NCBI RefSeq assembly: GCF_000419585.1 | Contig: NZ_ATTH01000001.1 | Location: 2,891,001-2,955,000 of the forward strand | Direction: 5' to 3' | Source: Salisaeta longa DSM 21114 | GTDB lineage: Bacteria; Bacteroidota; Rhodothermia; Rhodothermales; Salinibacteraceae | DNA: 64,000 nt | In this document: positions 1-9,589 of the stretch, piece by piece | Layout: each line of letters opens with the position of its first letter | Numbering within the stretch: the stretch's first letter is position 1 | Notes under the pieces: generated by a model | What the model was told of the DNA's origin: nothing | The model's input: the letters and a program-made list of their open reading frames with translations, nothing else | Databases searched by the model: none | Translations under genes and position numbers: made by a program

Positions 1-1678
1 CACCGGGGCCGACTTCGAGAACGTCCTTCAGATGATGGAGGATCGCCTCAAGGCCAACCCGATTCCGGTGCAGTACCCCATTGGCGCCGGCGACATGTTC
101 CGCGGCGTGATCGACCTGATCGAAAACAAGGCGATCATATGGGACGACGAGTCGCAGGGGATGGAATGGGAAGTGATGGACATCCCCGAAGATCTGAAAG
201 GCACCGCGCGCCACTGGCGCATCAACATGCTGGAGAGCGTGGCCGAGTATGACGACGAGCTCCTCATGAAGTACCTGGAGGGCGAAGAGATTGCGCCGGA
301 AGAGCTCCGCGCGGTCATCCGTGAGGCCACCCTGGCCCGCGACATTACACCGGTGTTTGCCGGTACGGCGCTCAAGAACAAGGGCGTACAGCGCCTCTTG
401 GATGGCGTCATCAACTACCTGCCGAGCCCGGACGATGTGCCGCCGGTTACGGGGCATCACCCGCGCGACGAGGAGGAGGAAATCGTACGCCGCCCCCAAG
501 AAGACGAACCGTTTAGCGGCGTTGCCTTCAAGATTGCTACCGACCCGTACGTCGGTAAAATCACCTTTGTGCGCGTCTACAGCGGCACGCTTGAAGCCGG
601 CTCGAAGGTGTACAACGCAAGCAGCGACGAGATGGAGCGCGTGGGCCGCTTGATGTTCATGCACTCCAACGACCGCGAAGACATCGACATGGTGCGTGCC
701 GGCGACATCGCCGCCGTGGTGGGGCCCAAGAACCTCAAGACGGGCGACACCGTCTGCGACCCCGATCACCCGGTGGTGCTGGAGTCGATGGACTTCCCCG
801 AGCCGGTCATCCGTATTGCCATTGAGCCGAAAACCAAGGCCGACCGCGATAAGCTGACCGGTGGGCTTGTGAAGCTGGCCGAAGAAGACCCGACGTTTAA
901 CGTCTCGACCGACGAAGAAACGGGTCAGACCATCATCGCGGGCATGGGCGAGCTCCACCTGGAGATTATTGTGGACCGCCTCAAGCGCGAGTTCAAGGTG
1001 GAGGCCAACATCGGGCGCCCGCAAGTGGCGTACCGCGAAGCGATTACCACCGCCTACGACGAGCACTACGTACTCAAGAAGCAAACCGGCGGTCGCGGAC
1101 AGTTCGCAGAGATCTACATGGAGGTCAGCCCGAACGATGAGGGCACGGGCCTCGAGTTTGAAGATGAAATCGTGGGTGGCTCGATTCCGAAAGAGTTTAT
1201 CCCTTCGGTGCGCAAAGGCATCGAGAGCTCGATGGATCAAGGACCGCTCGCCGGGTATCCCATCGAGGGCGTGAAGGTGCGCCTGTACGATGGCGACTAC
1301 CACGACGTCGACTCCGACCAGAACGCATTTGAGATTGCCGGGCGCATGGGCTTCCGCGAGGCCGCCCGCCGCGCCAAGCCGGTGCTCATGGAGCCAATTA
1401 TGGCCGTCGAGGTCATCACGCCGGACGAGTACATGGGCGACGTCATTGGCGACCTGAACAGCCGCCGCGGACGCATCGGCCAGATGGGGCAGCGCAACGA
1501 CGCGCAAGTCATCAACGCGATGGTGCCCCTCTCCGAAATGTTTGGGTACTCCACGGACCTGCGCTCCATCACGCAGGGGCGCGCCATCTACACCATGCAG
1601 TTTGAGACCTACGAAGCGGTGCCCGAGTCTCTCGCGAAAGAAATCATCGACGACGAGACCGTGGGTGCTGCTGCGTAG
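1..1678 (+). CDS. fusA: Elongation factor G, 3' part (5' end outside window)
   Basis: EF-G is the ribosomal translocase GTPase and also acts in ribosome recycling. The frame is open from the window edge, so the P-loop end of the G domain is missing; about 558 residues remain. Visible are the end of the G domain, domain II (VGKITFVRVYSG), domain III (AGMGELHLEI), domain IV (GGRGQFAEIYMEV) and the domain V end with GRAIYTMQFETYE. An acidic run of glutamates near residue 150 of the visible part fits a halophile. It lies 50 bp upstream of tuf, the usual str-operon order, so co-transcription with tuf is likely. The true start cannot be placed. Confidence 0.97.
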   Translation, partial: TGADFENVLQMMEDRLKANPIPVQYPIGAGDMFRGVIDLIENKAIIWDDESQGMEWEVMDIPEDLKGTARHWRINMLESVAEYDDELLMKYLEGEEIAPEELRAVIREATLARDITPVFAGTALKNKGVQRLLDGVINYLPSPDDVPPVTGHHPRDEEEEIVRRPQEDEPFSGVAFKIATDPYVGKITFVRVYSGTLEAGSKVYNASSDEMERVGRLMFMHSNDREDIDMVRAGDIAAVVGPKNLKTGDTVCDPDHPVVLESMDFPEPVIRIAIEPKTKADRDKLTGGLVKLAEEDPTFNVSTDEETGQTIIAGMGELHLEIIVDRLKREFKVEANIGRPQVAYREAITTAYDEHYVLKKQTGGRGQFAEIYMEVSPNDEGTGLEFEDEIVGGSIPKEFIPSVRKGIESSMDQGPLAGYPIEGVKVRLYDGDYHDVDSDQNAFEIAGRMGFREAARRAKPVLMEPIMAVEVITPDEYMGDVIGDLNSRRGRIGQMGQRNDAQVINAMVPLSEMFGYSTDLRSITQGRAIYTMQFETYEAVPESLAKEIIDDETVGAAA

Positions 1679-1728
1679 CGCGCACACCAACCCCTCTTTG
1701 ATTCATTCCAACGACACGATACTGAGCT

Positions 1729-2919
1729 ATGGCGAAGCAGGCATTTGAGCGGAAGAAGCCGCACATAAACATTGGCACGATCGGGCACGTCGACCACGGG
1801 AAGACGACGCTCACGGCGGCGATCACGAAGGTGTTAGCCGAGCAGGTGGGCGGCGCGGCCGAGCGCACGTTTGAGTCGATTGACAACGCGCCGGAGGAGC
1901 GCGAGCGCGGGATTACGATTGCGACCTCGCACGTGGAGTACGAGACGGAGGCGCGGCACTACGCGCATGTGGACTGCCCGGGGCACGCCGACTACGTGAA
2001 GAACATGGTGACGGGCGCGGCGCAGATGGACGGGGCGATCTTGGTGGTCGCCTCCACCGACGGCCCGATGCCGCAGACGCGCGAGCACATTTTGCTGGCG
2101 CGGCAGGTGGGGGTGCCCTACCTGGTGGTGTTTATGAACAAGACCGACCTGGTCGACGACGAGGAGCTGTTGGAGCTTGTGGAGATGGAGGTCCGCGAGC
2201 TGCTTGAGGAGTACGAGTACCCGGGCGACGAGGTGCCGGTGATCCGCGGCTCGGCCTTGCAAGCGCTGGAGAGCGACGCGGCGGCCGAAGAGAAGATCAT
2301 GGAGCTGATGGCGGCGGTCGACGAGTACATTCCGACGCCGGAGCGCGACGTGGACCAGCCGTTCTTGATGCCGATTGAGGACATCTTCTCGATTACAGGC
2401 CGCGGGACGGTAGTGACGGGCCGCATTGAGCGCGGGCGCATCCACACGGGCGACGAGATCGACATTGTGGGGATGCAAGAGGAGAAGCTCACCTCGACGG
2501 TGACGGGGATTGAGATGTTTAACAAGACGCTCGACGAAGGCGAGGCGGGCGACAACGCCGGCATTTTGCTGCGCGGGATCAAGAAGGAAGAGGTCGAGCG
2601 CGGCATGGTGCTGGCGGAGCCAGAGACGGTGACGCCGCACAAGCAGTTTGAGTGCGAGGTGTACGTGCTGTCGAAGGAAGAGGGCGGTCGTCACACGCCG
2701 TTTTTCAAGGGGTACCGCCCGCAGTTTTACTTCCGCACGACGGACGTGACGGGAGACATCAAGCTGCCGGAGGGGATGGAGATGGTGATGCCGGGGGACA
2801 ACGCGACGTTCACGGTGGAGCTGATTCAGCCGGTGGCGATGGAGGAGGGCCTGCGCTTTGCGATTCGCGAGGGCGGGCACACGGTCGGTGCGGGCGTGGT
2901 CAGCAAGATCCTCGACTAA
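1729..2919 (+). CDS. tuf: Elongation factor Tu
   Basis: EF-Tu carries aminoacyl-tRNA to the ribosomal A site. The 396-residue length is standard. The P-loop GHVDHGKT is at residues 19-26, followed by DCPGH and the guanine-specificity motif in the form NKTD; beta-barrel domains 2 and 3 are complete through the C-terminal GVVSKILD. The ATG is preceded by gagct with no Shine-Dalgarno sequence. The gene uses G-ending codons (gcg, acg, gtg, gag, ttg) more heavily by eye than the ribosomal genes around it, which may reflect high expression or gene conversion with a second tuf copy elsewhere. Confidence 0.98.
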   Translation: MAKQAFERKKPHINIGTIGHVDHGKTTLTAAITKVLAEQVGGAAERTFESIDNAPEERERGITIATSHVEYETEARHYAHVDCPGHADYVKNMVTGAAQMDGAILVVASTDGPMPQTREHILLARQVGVPYLVVFMNKTDLVDDEELLELVEMEVRELLEEYEYPGDEVPVIRGSALQALESDAAAEEKIMELMAAVDEYIPTPERDVDQPFLMPIEDIFSITGRGTVVTGRIERGRIHTGDEIDIVGMQEEKLTSTVTGIEMFNKTLDEGEAGDNAGILLRGIKKEEVERGMVLAEPETVTPHKQFECEVYVLSKEEGGRHTPFFKGYRPQFYFRTTDVTGDIKLPEGMEMVMPGDNATFTVELIQPVAMEEGLRFAIREGGHTVGAGVVSKILD

Positions 2920-2992
2920 CCCCACGGCCTCGACCGCGGAACGCCGGGGCACCGCGCGCCGGCGTTCAGCTTTTGAACATAGACCCGACGAT

Positions 2993-3304
2993 ATGGCAAC
3001 GCAGCAAAAAATACGTATTAAGCTGAAGTCGTACGATCACACGCTGATCGACAAGAGTGCGGAGAAGATCATCCGCACGGTGAAATCGACGGGCGCTGTG
3101 GTTAGCGGACCCATTCCGCTGCCCACGAAAAAGAAGGTGTACACGGTGCTTCGCGGCCCGCACGTAGACAAGAAGAGCCGCGAGCAGTTTGAGCGCCGCC
3201 ACCACAAGCGCCTCATCGATATTCTCTCGTCGAACAGCGAGACCGTCGATGCCCTCATGAAGCTTGAGCTTCCGAGCGGCGTGGACGTGGAAATTAAGGT
3301 GTAA
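2993..3304 (+). CDS. rpsJ: 30S ribosomal protein S10
   Basis: S10 (103 residues) binds the head of the 30S subunit and, in bacteria generally, also serves as NusE in antitermination. The typical core is present: [10 protein letters not shown], then [10 protein letters not shown], then [13 protein letters not shown] and a C-terminal [10 protein letters not shown] chose the ATG at 2993 because an upstream in-frame codon would add a tail absent from the family. It opens the S10 cluster 73 bp after tuf. Its stop is only 2 bp before a GTG-started lipoprotein gene, unlike the wide spacers elsewhere in this cluster. Confidence 0.97.
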   Translation: MATQQKIRIKLKSYDHTLIDKSAEKIIRTVKSTGAVVSGPIPLPTKKKVYTVLRGPHVDKKSREQFERRHHKRLIDILSSNSETVDALMKLELPSGVDVEIKV

Positions 3305-3306
3305 GG

Positions 3307-3762
3307 GTGCCGCGCCTGCGCCACGTGGTTGGCCTGATGGTGGTGGTGCTCCTTGCGAGCGGCTGCGACCGTCAGCGCGCAACTACATCGGCCTACCGCC
3401 GCATCGTGGGCACGTGGCGCATCCAGACGATGCGCGTGGACGGGTTCGACTACACGAGTTTGCTTACCGAGCGCTACAACCGCTTGCGGCTACAACTCGC
3501 AACCGACCCGTCGCGCTTTCAATGGACCAGCGCCGGCGGCCTACAGCTTGCAGGCACCGTGCTGCTCCAAAATACACGCACGATGGTATGGAGCGGCGGA
3601 TTTAGTAAACCGGTGTACTGGCGGTACGAAAAGACAACATTTGGTGTCGTGCTAGAAACCGCCGGCGTAGCAGCCGGGGCCGACGCACTGACCGAGCGCC
3701 TCGCACCCTCGATAGGTGCCACCACGCGTTCGACCATTGTACTTCGCCTGGAGCGCCCGTAG
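3307..3762 (+). CDS. Small predicted lipoprotein inside the S10 operon
   Basis: A 151-residue protein with a GTG start, 2 bp after the rpsJ stop. Residues 1-20 form a lipoprotein signal: basic start, hydrophobic VVGLMVVVLL, lipobox ASGC with Cys20. The mature part has a YRRIVGTWRIQTMRVDG segment and alternating hydrophobic stretches, suggesting a small beta-rich, lipocalin-like fold; that fold is a guess. There is no transmembrane segment after the signal. No ribosomal function is evident, so its place between rpsJ and rplC is unexpected. The long open frame, the clean lipobox and the same strand as its neighbours argue for a real gene. Confidence 0.75.
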   Translation: MPRLRHVVGLMVVVLLASGCDRQRATTSAYRRIVGTWRIQTMRVDGFDYTSLLTERYNRLRLQLATDPSRFQWTSAGGLQLAGTVLLQNTRTMVWSGGFSKPVYWRYEKTTFGVVLETAGVAAGADALTERLAPSIGATTRSTIVLRLERP

Positions 3763-3807
3763 CATCGCGCCCAGGGTTACAAACAGACTTTAGACTGACT
3801 GACTGCT

Positions 3808-4437
3808 ATGAGTAGCGGACTGATTGGAAAGAAAGTGGGCATGACCAGCGTCTTTGAAGACGATGGACGCAATATTGCGTGCACCGTCATCGAGGCCGGT
3901 CCTAACATCGTCACGCAAGTGAAGCATGCCGATGGGGCCGATGGCTACGACGCGGTACAGTTGGCCTTCGACGATAAGAAAGAGAAGCGCACCACGAGCG
4001 CGCTGAAAGGGCACTTTGACAAGGCGGGCGCTGCGCCGAAGAAGCAAGTGGTGGAGTTCCGCAGCTTCGAGGGCGACGTAGACCTCGGCGACGTGCTGAA
4101 CGTGGACGACGTGTTCACCGAAGGCGAAACCATTGACGTGGTGGGCGTCAGCAAAGGAAAAGGCTTTCAGGGCGTAGTAAAGCGCCACGGCTTTGGCGGC
4201 GTAGGCATGGCCACCCACGGCCAGTCCGACCAGCAGCGCCACTCCGGTTCGATTGGCGCCTCGGCCGACCCGTCGCGCGTGTTTAAAGGAACGCGCATGG
4301 CCGGCCGCACCGGCGGCGACCGCACAAAAGTGAAGAACCTGCGCGTGGTGCGCGTGCTGCCCGACCATAACGCCATCCTCGTAAAGGGATCGGTGCCGGG
4401 CGCAAAGAACAGCTACGTTGAGCTTCACAAGAAATAA
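3808..4437 (+). CDS. rplC: 50S ribosomal protein L3
   Basis: L3 (209 residues) is an early assembly protein near the peptidyl transferase centre. The N-terminal [12 protein letters not shown] and the family signature region [19 protein letters not shown] are present, as is [18 protein letters not shown] near the C-terminus. The start ATG is preceded by ctgct without a Shine-Dalgarno sequence. It follows the inserted lipoprotein gene by 45 bp and precedes rplD by 77 bp. Asp/Glu content is raised between residues 85 and 115, in line with a halophilic proteome. Confidence 0.97.
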   Translation: MSSGLIGKKVGMTSVFEDDGRNIACTVIEAGPNIVTQVKHADGADGYDAVQLAFDDKKEKRTTSALKGHFDKAGAAPKKQVVEFRSFEGDVDLGDVLNVDDVFTEGETIDVVGVSKGKGFQGVVKRHGFGGVGMATHGQSDQQRHSGSIGASADPSRVFKGTRMAGRTGGDRTKVKNLRVVRVLPDHNAILVKGSVPGAKNSYVELHKK

Positions 4438-4514
4438 GGCTGCGGCCTCCAACCCGCACCCCGTGTGCCCCGTAGGCGAACGAGCATTTTAGACACCCCA
4501 AGAGCACTGGCATC

Positions 4515-5156
4515 ATGGAAGTTGAGATTCTTCAGGAAGACGGCATGAGCTCCGGCCGGACGGTCGCGCTCGACCCGACCGTGTTTGGCATTGAGCCGAA
4601 CGACCACGTTCTGTGGCTCGATGTGAAGCGGATCCAGGCGAACAAGCGCCAGGGTACGCACAAAACGCGTGAGCGCAGCGACGTGCGCGGCAGCCGCCGG
4701 AAGCTCTATCGCCAGAAAGGCACCGGAAACGCCCGGGCCGGCGATGCCAAATCGCCGATTCGTCGCACCGGAGGCCGCACCCACGGGGCCCGTCCGCGCG
4801 ACTACACCCAGAATCTCAACAAGAAGACGAAGCGCCTCGCCCGTCGCTCGGCCCTTTCGTACCGGGCAGCCAGCGGCAACGTGCGGGTCATCGAAAACTT
4901 CTCGATGGACGTGCCCAGCACGCGGCAGCTGAAAGACCTCCTGGCGCTGCTTGAGGTGGACGGCCAGAAGGTGCTGATCGTAACGGACGGTGTGGAGCAA
5001 GAGATCTACCGCTCCGCGCAAAACCTTCAGAAGGTGAACGTGCGCGAAGCACAGAGCCTCTCGACCGTCGATGTGCTCGATGCCGAAGTGCTCCTGATAC
5101 AAGAAGGCGCGCTCGATGTGATCACCGACGTGCTCTCTACCGCCCAGCCCGCATAA
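4515..5156 (+). CDS. rplD: 50S ribosomal protein L4
   Basis: L4 (213 residues) lines part of the exit tunnel. The basic extended loop RGSRRKLYRQKGTGNARAG around residues 53-72 is the tunnel hairpin. The globular remainder carries RRSALSYRA and a C-terminal Rossmann-like part ending in alternating acidic and hydrophobic residues. In Escherichia coli L4 represses its own operon through the S10 leader; that leader would lie upstream of rpsJ and I see no equivalent structure here. Confidence 0.96.
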   Translation: MEVEILQEDGMSSGRTVALDPTVFGIEPNDHVLWLDVKRIQANKRQGTHKTRERSDVRGSRRKLYRQKGTGNARAGDAKSPIRRTGGRTHGARPRDYTQNLNKKTKRLARRSALSYRAASGNVRVIENFSMDVPSTRQLKDLLALLEVDGQKVLIVTDGVEQEIYRSAQNLQKVNVREAQSLSTVDVLDAEVLLIQEGALDVITDVLSTAQPA

Positions 5157-5206
5157 CGCCCGCCTGCCCCGCGGCCTTTCGAGAATACCAGATTATTGCC
5201 TGAGTC

Positions 5207-5512
5207 ATGAGCAAACGAGTGCTGATTAAGCCGTACGTGACGGAGAAGACGACCCGGCAAATGGCCGAGGACAAATACACGTTTGTCGTACGCCTCGATG
5301 CCACGAAGCCCGCGATCAAACAGGCCGTAGAGCAGGCCTACAAAGACGAGGGCGTGCGCGTGACGAAGGTGCGCACTCAAATTGTGCCGGGCAAGCGGCG
5401 CCGTCAGTTCCGCGAAGGCAGCATGATTGAAGGCCGCACCTCGGGCTTCAAAAAAGCCATCGTGGAGCTCGACCCCGAAGGCGGAAGCATCGACTTCTTC
5501 GACGCGATATAA
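5207..5512 (+). CDS. rplW: 50S ribosomal protein L23
   Basis: L23 (101 residues) sits at the tunnel exit, where trigger factor and SRP dock. The characteristic opening LIKPYVTEKTTRQMAEDKYTF is followed by the tunnel-loop region KVRTQIVPGKRRRQFREG. The length matches bacterial L23. The ATG at 5207 is preceded by gagtc without a purine-rich ribosome site. It is flanked by rplD (50 bp upstream) and rplB (60 bp downstream), the standard order. Confidence 0.96.
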   Translation: MSKRVLIKPYVTEKTTRQMAEDKYTFVVRLDATKPAIKQAVEQAYKDEGVRVTKVRTQIVPGKRRRQFREGSMIEGRTSGFKKAIVELDPEGGSIDFFDAI

Positions 5513-5572
5513 CCGACGACCGCACGCTGTTGAACTTGCCGGGTACCGCCCGGCGCAACCTACTGTTTTGCT

Positions 5573-6418
5573 ATGGCCATTAAGAAGCTCAAACCCAACA
5601 CGAACGGGCAGCGGCACCGCTCGGGATCCGCATTCGACGACATCACAAAGACGGAGCCCGAAAAGAGCCTGCTGGAGCCGCTGAAGAAAAGCGGCGGCCG
5701 CAACAACCACGGCCGGATGACGATGCGCTACCGCGGCGGCGGCCACAAGCGCCGCTACCGCATCATCGACTTTAAGCGCAACCACAAAGACGGCATCCCG
5801 GCAACGGTTGCTAGCATTGAGTACGACCCGAACCGCACCGCGCGCATCGCGCTGCTGGTATACGCCGATGGCGAGAAGTCGTACATCATTGCACCCGACG
5901 GACTGGAGGTGGGCAGCACAGTGGAAAGCGGCCCAACGGCCTCGCCCGATGTGGGCAACTGCTTGCCGCTCGAAAACATCCCGGTGGGTACGTTTGTGCA
6001 CGCGGTTGAGATGAAGCCCGGAAAGGGCGCCCAGCTTGCACGCTCGGCGGGCACGCACGCCCAGCTGACGGCCCGCGAGGGGAAGTACGCAACGCTCGCG
6101 CTTCCCTCGGGCGAGACGCGCCTGGTACCGGCCAAGTGCCGCGCCACGGTGGGCACCACGAGCAACGTAGACCACATGAACATCGACCTGGGCAAGGCCG
6201 GCCGTAAGCGTTGGCTGGGCCGCCGCCCCCGCACGCGTGGCGTAGCCATGAACCCGGTCGACCACCCGATGGGCGGCGGTGAAGGCCGCGCCTCGGGCGG
6301 ACACCCGCGGTCGCGCAAGGGCGTGCCGGCAAAGGGCTACAAGACGCGCAAGCGCAACAAGGACTCAAACAAGTACATCATCCGGCGCCGTACCGAGAAG
6401 AAAAACCGCAAGCGATAA
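5573..6418 (+). CDS. rplB: 50S ribosomal protein L2
   Basis: L2 (281 residues) is needed for subunit association and peptidyl transferase function. Visible are the RNA-binding core ([22 protein letters not shown]), the SH3-like middle domain, and the C-terminal signature [13 protein letters not shown] containing the conserved histidine, then GGHPRSRKG. The tail is strongly basic ([11 protein letters not shown]). The length is close to the family norm. The start at 5573 is preceded by tttgct. Confidence 0.98.
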   Translation: MAIKKLKPNTNGQRHRSGSAFDDITKTEPEKSLLEPLKKSGGRNNHGRMTMRYRGGGHKRRYRIIDFKRNHKDGIPATVASIEYDPNRTARIALLVYADGEKSYIIAPDGLEVGSTVESGPTASPDVGNCLPLENIPVGTFVHAVEMKPGKGAQLARSAGTHAQLTAREGKYATLALPSGETRLVPAKCRATVGTTSNVDHMNIDLGKAGRKRWLGRRPRTRGVAMNPVDHPMGGGEGRASGGHPRSRKGVPAKGYKTRKRNKDSNKYIIRRRTEKKNRKR

Positions 6419-6473
6419 GTAACGCACGCGGCGCCTCCCGACGGACTCGCACGACTAAGACGCACGAACTGTT

Positions 6474-6761
6474 ATGCCTCGCTCGCTACGCAAAGGGCCT
6501 TACGTCTATTACAAGCTGCAACGTAAGGTCGACGCGCTGAACGAATCCAACGACAAGAAGGTCATCAAGACCTGGAGCCGGGATTCGCTCGTTACGCCCG
6601 CTTTTGTGGGCCACACCTTTGCCGTGCACAACGGCCGCCAGTTCATTCCGGTGTACGTCACCGAGAACATGGTAGGCCACAAACTGGGCGAGTTTGCGCC
6701 CACGCGCACCTTTAAGGGGCACGCGAAGTCGAAGGTCGACAAGCGCACGCGCCGTCCGTAA
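6474..6761 (+). CDS. rpsS: 30S ribosomal protein S19
   Basis: S19 (95 residues) forms the A-site-facing part of the 30S head with S13. The start [10 protein letters not shown] and the signature stretch [17 protein letters not shown] are both present. The basic tail [11 protein letters not shown] is typical. The ATG follows gaactgtt, the recurrent pyrimidine-T context of this cluster. It sits 55 bp after rplB and 51 bp before rplV. Confidence 0.97.
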   Translation: MPRSLRKGPYVYYKLQRKVDALNESNDKKVIKTWSRDSLVTPAFVGHTFAVHNGRQFIPVYVTENMVGHKLGEFAPTRTFKGHAKSKVDKRTRRP

Positions 6762-6812
6762 CATCGGATGGGTCGCCTCGGGACGATTCACGCCTAAACC
6801 TAAGCTACCGCG

Positions 6813-7172
6813 ATGGAAGCACGAGCCGTACGCAAACACATTCGCTGTTCGCCCATGAAGATGCGCCGCGTCATTAACTTGGTGCGCGGGCGCAACGTGG
6901 CCGAGGCGATGGCCATCCTCAACTACATGCCGCAGCGGCCCACAAAATTTGTGAGCAAGACGCTGCGCTCCGCCGTGTTTAACCTGATGGACAAGCACGA
7001 CGAGCGGTTTGATGATGGCGAGCTGGTAATCAAAGAGATTCGGGCCGACGAAGGGCCGGTCTTTAAGCGCTATCAGCCCCGAGCGCGCGGGCGGGCAGCA
7101 CCGATTCGTAAGCGCACTACACACCTCACGGTAATCGTGGGCGTAGCTGCGCTCGAAGAAGCCGAGGCATAA
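6813..7172 (+). CDS. rplV: 50S ribosomal protein L22
   Basis: L22 (119 residues) contributes the narrow constriction of the exit tunnel. The N-terminal ARAVRKHIRCSPMKMRRV and the tip of the long beta hairpin, RYQPRARGRAAPIRKRTTH, identify it. A short acidic C-terminal extension (EEAEA) ends the protein. It lies between rpsS and rpsC as in other bacteria, with an 88 bp spacer before rpsC. Confidence 0.96.
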   Translation: MEARAVRKHIRCSPMKMRRVINLVRGRNVAEAMAILNYMPQRPTKFVSKTLRSAVFNLMDKHDERFDDGELVIKEIRADEGPVFKRYQPRARGRAAPIRKRTTHLTVIVGVAALEEAEA

Positions 7173-7260
7173 ACCGTTCATTGCACTTGCGCCTTCGTCT
7201 GCGGCACACAGGCGACGAAGGGCCACAGACTAAGGACAAGACAAGGAACCACACCTACCT

Positions 7261-7977
7261 ATGGGCCAAAAAATACACCCTGTCGGGCTTCGTTTGGGGA
7301 TCATCCGCGGTTGGGATTCCAACTGGTACTCGGAAGAAAACCTGCAAGAGAAGCTCGTTGAAGACAACACGATTCGCGAGTACCTGGAAGCGCGCCTGCG
7401 CCGTGCCGGCCTGAGCCGGACGGTCATTGAGCGCACGCCCAAGCGCGTGATCCTCACGCTGCACACCAGCCGTCCGGGCGTGGTCATTGGCCGCGGCGGA
7501 TCGGAGGTCGAAAAGCTGCGCGAAGAGCTCAAGACGCTCACGGGCAAAGACATCCAGGTCAACATCAGCGAGATTAAGCGCCCCGAGCTGGATGCCGCGC
7601 TGGTGGCCAAAAACATTGCGCAGCAGCTGGAGGGTCGCATTTCCTTCCGCCGTGCCATGAAGCAGGCCATGACCGCCGCGATGCGCATGGGCGCCGAGGG
7701 CTGCCGCATCCGCGCCGCCGGTCGCCTGGGCGGGGCCGAGATGGGACGCATCGAGGAGTACCTGGAAGGCCGTGTGCCGCTGCACACCCTGCGCGCCGAC
7801 ATCGACTTTGCCAAAGCAACAGCGTTTACCATCTACGGCACCATTGGCATTAAGGTGTGGATTCACCGCGGCGAGATCCTTGGCACGCCCGACCTAAGCC
7901 CCAACGTGCAAGCGCAGCAGCGCAAGCGTCCGAAGGGCGGGCGCTCCGGCGGCCGTGGCCGACGGAGCCGCCGCTAA
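7261..7977 (+). CDS. rpsC: 30S ribosomal protein S3
   Basis: S3 (238 residues) forms part of the mRNA entry channel. The opening GQKIHPVGLRLGIIRGWDS is diagnostic. A KH domain with the GxxG loop in the form GRGG lies around residues 78-82, and the C-terminal S3 domain includes GAEGCRIRAAGRLGGAEM. The tail is rich in Arg/Gly (GGRSGGRGRRSRR), an extension likely to touch rRNA. The start ATG follows cacctacct. Confidence 0.97.
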   Translation: MGQKIHPVGLRLGIIRGWDSNWYSEENLQEKLVEDNTIREYLEARLRRAGLSRTVIERTPKRVILTLHTSRPGVVIGRGGSEVEKLREELKTLTGKDIQVNISEIKRPELDAALVAKNIAQQLEGRISFRRAMKQAMTAAMRMGAEGCRIRAAGRLGGAEMGRIEEYLEGRVPLHTLRADIDFAKATAFTIYGTIGIKVWIHRGEILGTPDLSPNVQAQQRKRPKGGRSGGRGRRSRR

Positions 7978-8040
7978 CCGCACGCCCCAACCTGTTCGTC
8001 ACCCGGCAGCCCGTGCTGCCCTCGTTGAAACTACCACGCT

Positions 8041-8466
8041 ATGCTACAACCCAAACGCACAAAGCACCGCAAGGCCCAGCGCAACCAGGGCATCAAGAAA
8101 GGCAACGCCACGCGCGGCACGCGCATCAACTTTGGCGACTTTGCCCTGAAGGCCCTGGAGCATGGCCAGATCACCAGCCGCCAGATTGAGGCGGCGCGTG
8201 TGGCCATCAACCGCCACATGAAGCGGGCCGGCAAGGTGTGGATCCGGATCTACCCGGACAAGCCCGTAACCAAGACGCCTGCCGAAACCCGCATGGGGAA
8301 AGGAAAAGGGGCGCCGGAGTTCTACGTGGCCGAAATTCAGCCGGGGCGCGTGCTCTTTGAAGTGGGCGGCGGCGTCTCGCGCGAGGTTGCGCAAGAAGCG
8401 CTGCGCCTCGGGCGCCACAAGCTGCCCATCCGCACGAAGTTTGTTGCGCGCCCGGTGCTCGGGTAA
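8041..8466 (+). CDS. rplP: 50S ribosomal protein L16
   Basis: L16 (141 residues) helps position A-site tRNA. Both family signatures are visible: the region around [16 protein letters not shown] and [16 protein letters not shown]. The N-terminus [13 protein letters not shown] is standard. The start at 8041 is preceded by ccacgct. It lies 63 bp after rpsC and 43 bp before rpmC, the universal rpsC-rplP-rpmC order. Confidence 0.97.
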   Translation: MLQPKRTKHRKAQRNQGIKKGNATRGTRINFGDFALKALEHGQITSRQIEAARVAINRHMKRAGKVWIRIYPDKPVTKTPAETRMGKGKGAPEFYVAEIQPGRVLFEVGGGVSREVAQEALRLGRHKLPIRTKFVARPVLG

Positions 8467-8509
8467 CCGCGCACTGGCTTCCCGTTGACCAAGAGACCCT
8501 GTTGCCGTT

Positions 8510-8710
8510 ATGACGCCCCAAGAAATTCGCAACTTAAGCGCTGAAGAGATTGAGCAGCGCATTGACGAAGAGCAAGAACAGCTCGACGAGCTTCGCTTTC
8601 AGCACGCCATTCAGGGCCAGCTGGAAAACCCGATGCTCCTTCGCAAGAAGCGCCGTACGATTGCGCGACTGAAGACGATTTTGAACGAGAAAGCACGCGC
8701 GGTATCCTGA
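8510..8710 (+). CDS. rpmC: 50S ribosomal protein L29
   Basis: L29 (66 residues) is a small two-helix protein beside L23 at the tunnel exit. The sequence runs MTPQEIRNLSAEEIEQRI, then EQLDELRFQHAIQGQLENP, then RTIARLKTILNEKA, matching the family. The N-terminal helix is very acidic for L29, in line with other acid-shifted proteins here. The ATG is preceded by gccgtt. Confidence 0.95.
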   Translation: MTPQEIRNLSAEEIEQRIDEEQEQLDELRFQHAIQGQLENPMLLRKKRRTIARLKTILNEKARAVS

Positions 8711-8760
8711 GCGACGCCGCATAGCGCCGCGCCTCACAAGACACTTGAGATCGATTGGTT

Positions 8761-9048
8761 ATGGAAGACACGCCTACAGCAGAGCGCAACACCACCGAGC
8801 GCAACGCGCGCAAAGAACGCGTGGGCATTGTGGTGAGCGACAAGATGGAAAAGACCATCACCGTTGCGGTACGTCGGCAGATGAAGCACCCGATGTACGG
8901 CAAGTACCTGGAGCGCTCCTCCAAGATGCTCGTGCACGACGAAGAGAACGAAGCGAGCGAGGGCGACACGGTGCGCATCATGGAGACGCGCCCCTTGAGC
9001 AAGCGCAAGCGCTGGCGGCTGGTTGAAATTGTAGAATACGCCAAGTAA
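8761..9048 (+). CDS. rpsQ: 30S ribosomal protein S17
   Basis: S17 (95 residues from this ATG) is a primary 16S rRNA-binding protein with an OB fold. The core [20 protein letters not shown], then [21 protein letters not shown] and [18 protein letters not shown] are typical. An upstream in-frame TTG at 8755 exists, but the ATG has the same gattggtt context as its neighbours and is preferred. An acidic and threonine-rich N-terminal extension of about 15 residues ([14 protein letters not shown]) is longer than in E. coli S17. Confidence 0.95.
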   Translation: MEDTPTAERNTTERNARKERVGIVVSDKMEKTITVAVRRQMKHPMYGKYLERSSKMLVHDEENEASEGDTVRIMETRPLSKRKRWRLVEIVEYAK

Positions 9049-9142
9049 CCCCGTCGACAGGCTGCGCGAGCGGCCCCTGGCCCCGCCGCCTGCGCGTTTC
9101 CGACGCTCGACACTCTCCACCTGTTAGAGGACTTTTGAAGCA

Positions 9143-9511
9143 ATGGTTCAGCAAGAAAGCAAATTGAAGGTCGCCGACAATAGCGGGGCCAAGGAAGTTC
9201 AGTGCATCCGCGTGCTGGGCAGCAGCGGGCGCCGCTATGCCCGACTGGGCGACCGCATCATGGTGTCCGTGAAGTCGGCCATTCCCGGCGGTACCGTGGG
9301 CAAGGGCGACGTGAGCCCGGCCGTTGTGGTGCGCACGCGCAAGGAAGTGCGCCGGCCGGACGGGTCGTACATCCGCTTCGACGAGAACGCGGCCGTGCTC
9401 ATCGACAACCAGAACGAACCGGTGGGCACCCGTGTGTTTGGCCCGGTGGCGCGCGAGCTGCGTGAGAAGCAATTCATGCGCATCGTATCGCTCGCCCCCG
9501 AGGTGCTGTAA
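9143..9511 (+). CDS. rplN: 50S ribosomal protein L14
   Basis: L14 (122 residues) forms intersubunit bridges with h14 of 16S rRNA. It begins [19 protein letters not shown] and contains the signature [19 protein letters not shown]. The length equals the bacterial standard. This is one of the few genes here with a plausible Shine-Dalgarno sequence: agagga about 11 bases before the ATG. The 94 bp spacer from rpsQ is the widest between S10/spc genes in the window. Confidence 0.97.
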   Translation: MVQQESKLKVADNSGAKEVQCIRVLGSSGRRYARLGDRIMVSVKSAIPGGTVGKGDVSPAVVVRTRKEVRRPDGSYIRFDENAAVLIDNQNEPVGTRVFGPVARELREKQFMRIVSLAPEVL

Positions 9512-9589
9512 GCGCACGGCCTATGTGCCGCCCCGGGCTGTACCGCAGCCCGCCTCCACGACATTGTATCGATAGTTGCCATCTGACCG

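Noticed and set aside
1834-2952. 372-codon minus-strand frame over tuf
   Set aside because: It is antisense to tuf, His/Arg/Leu-rich, with no recognisable motif.
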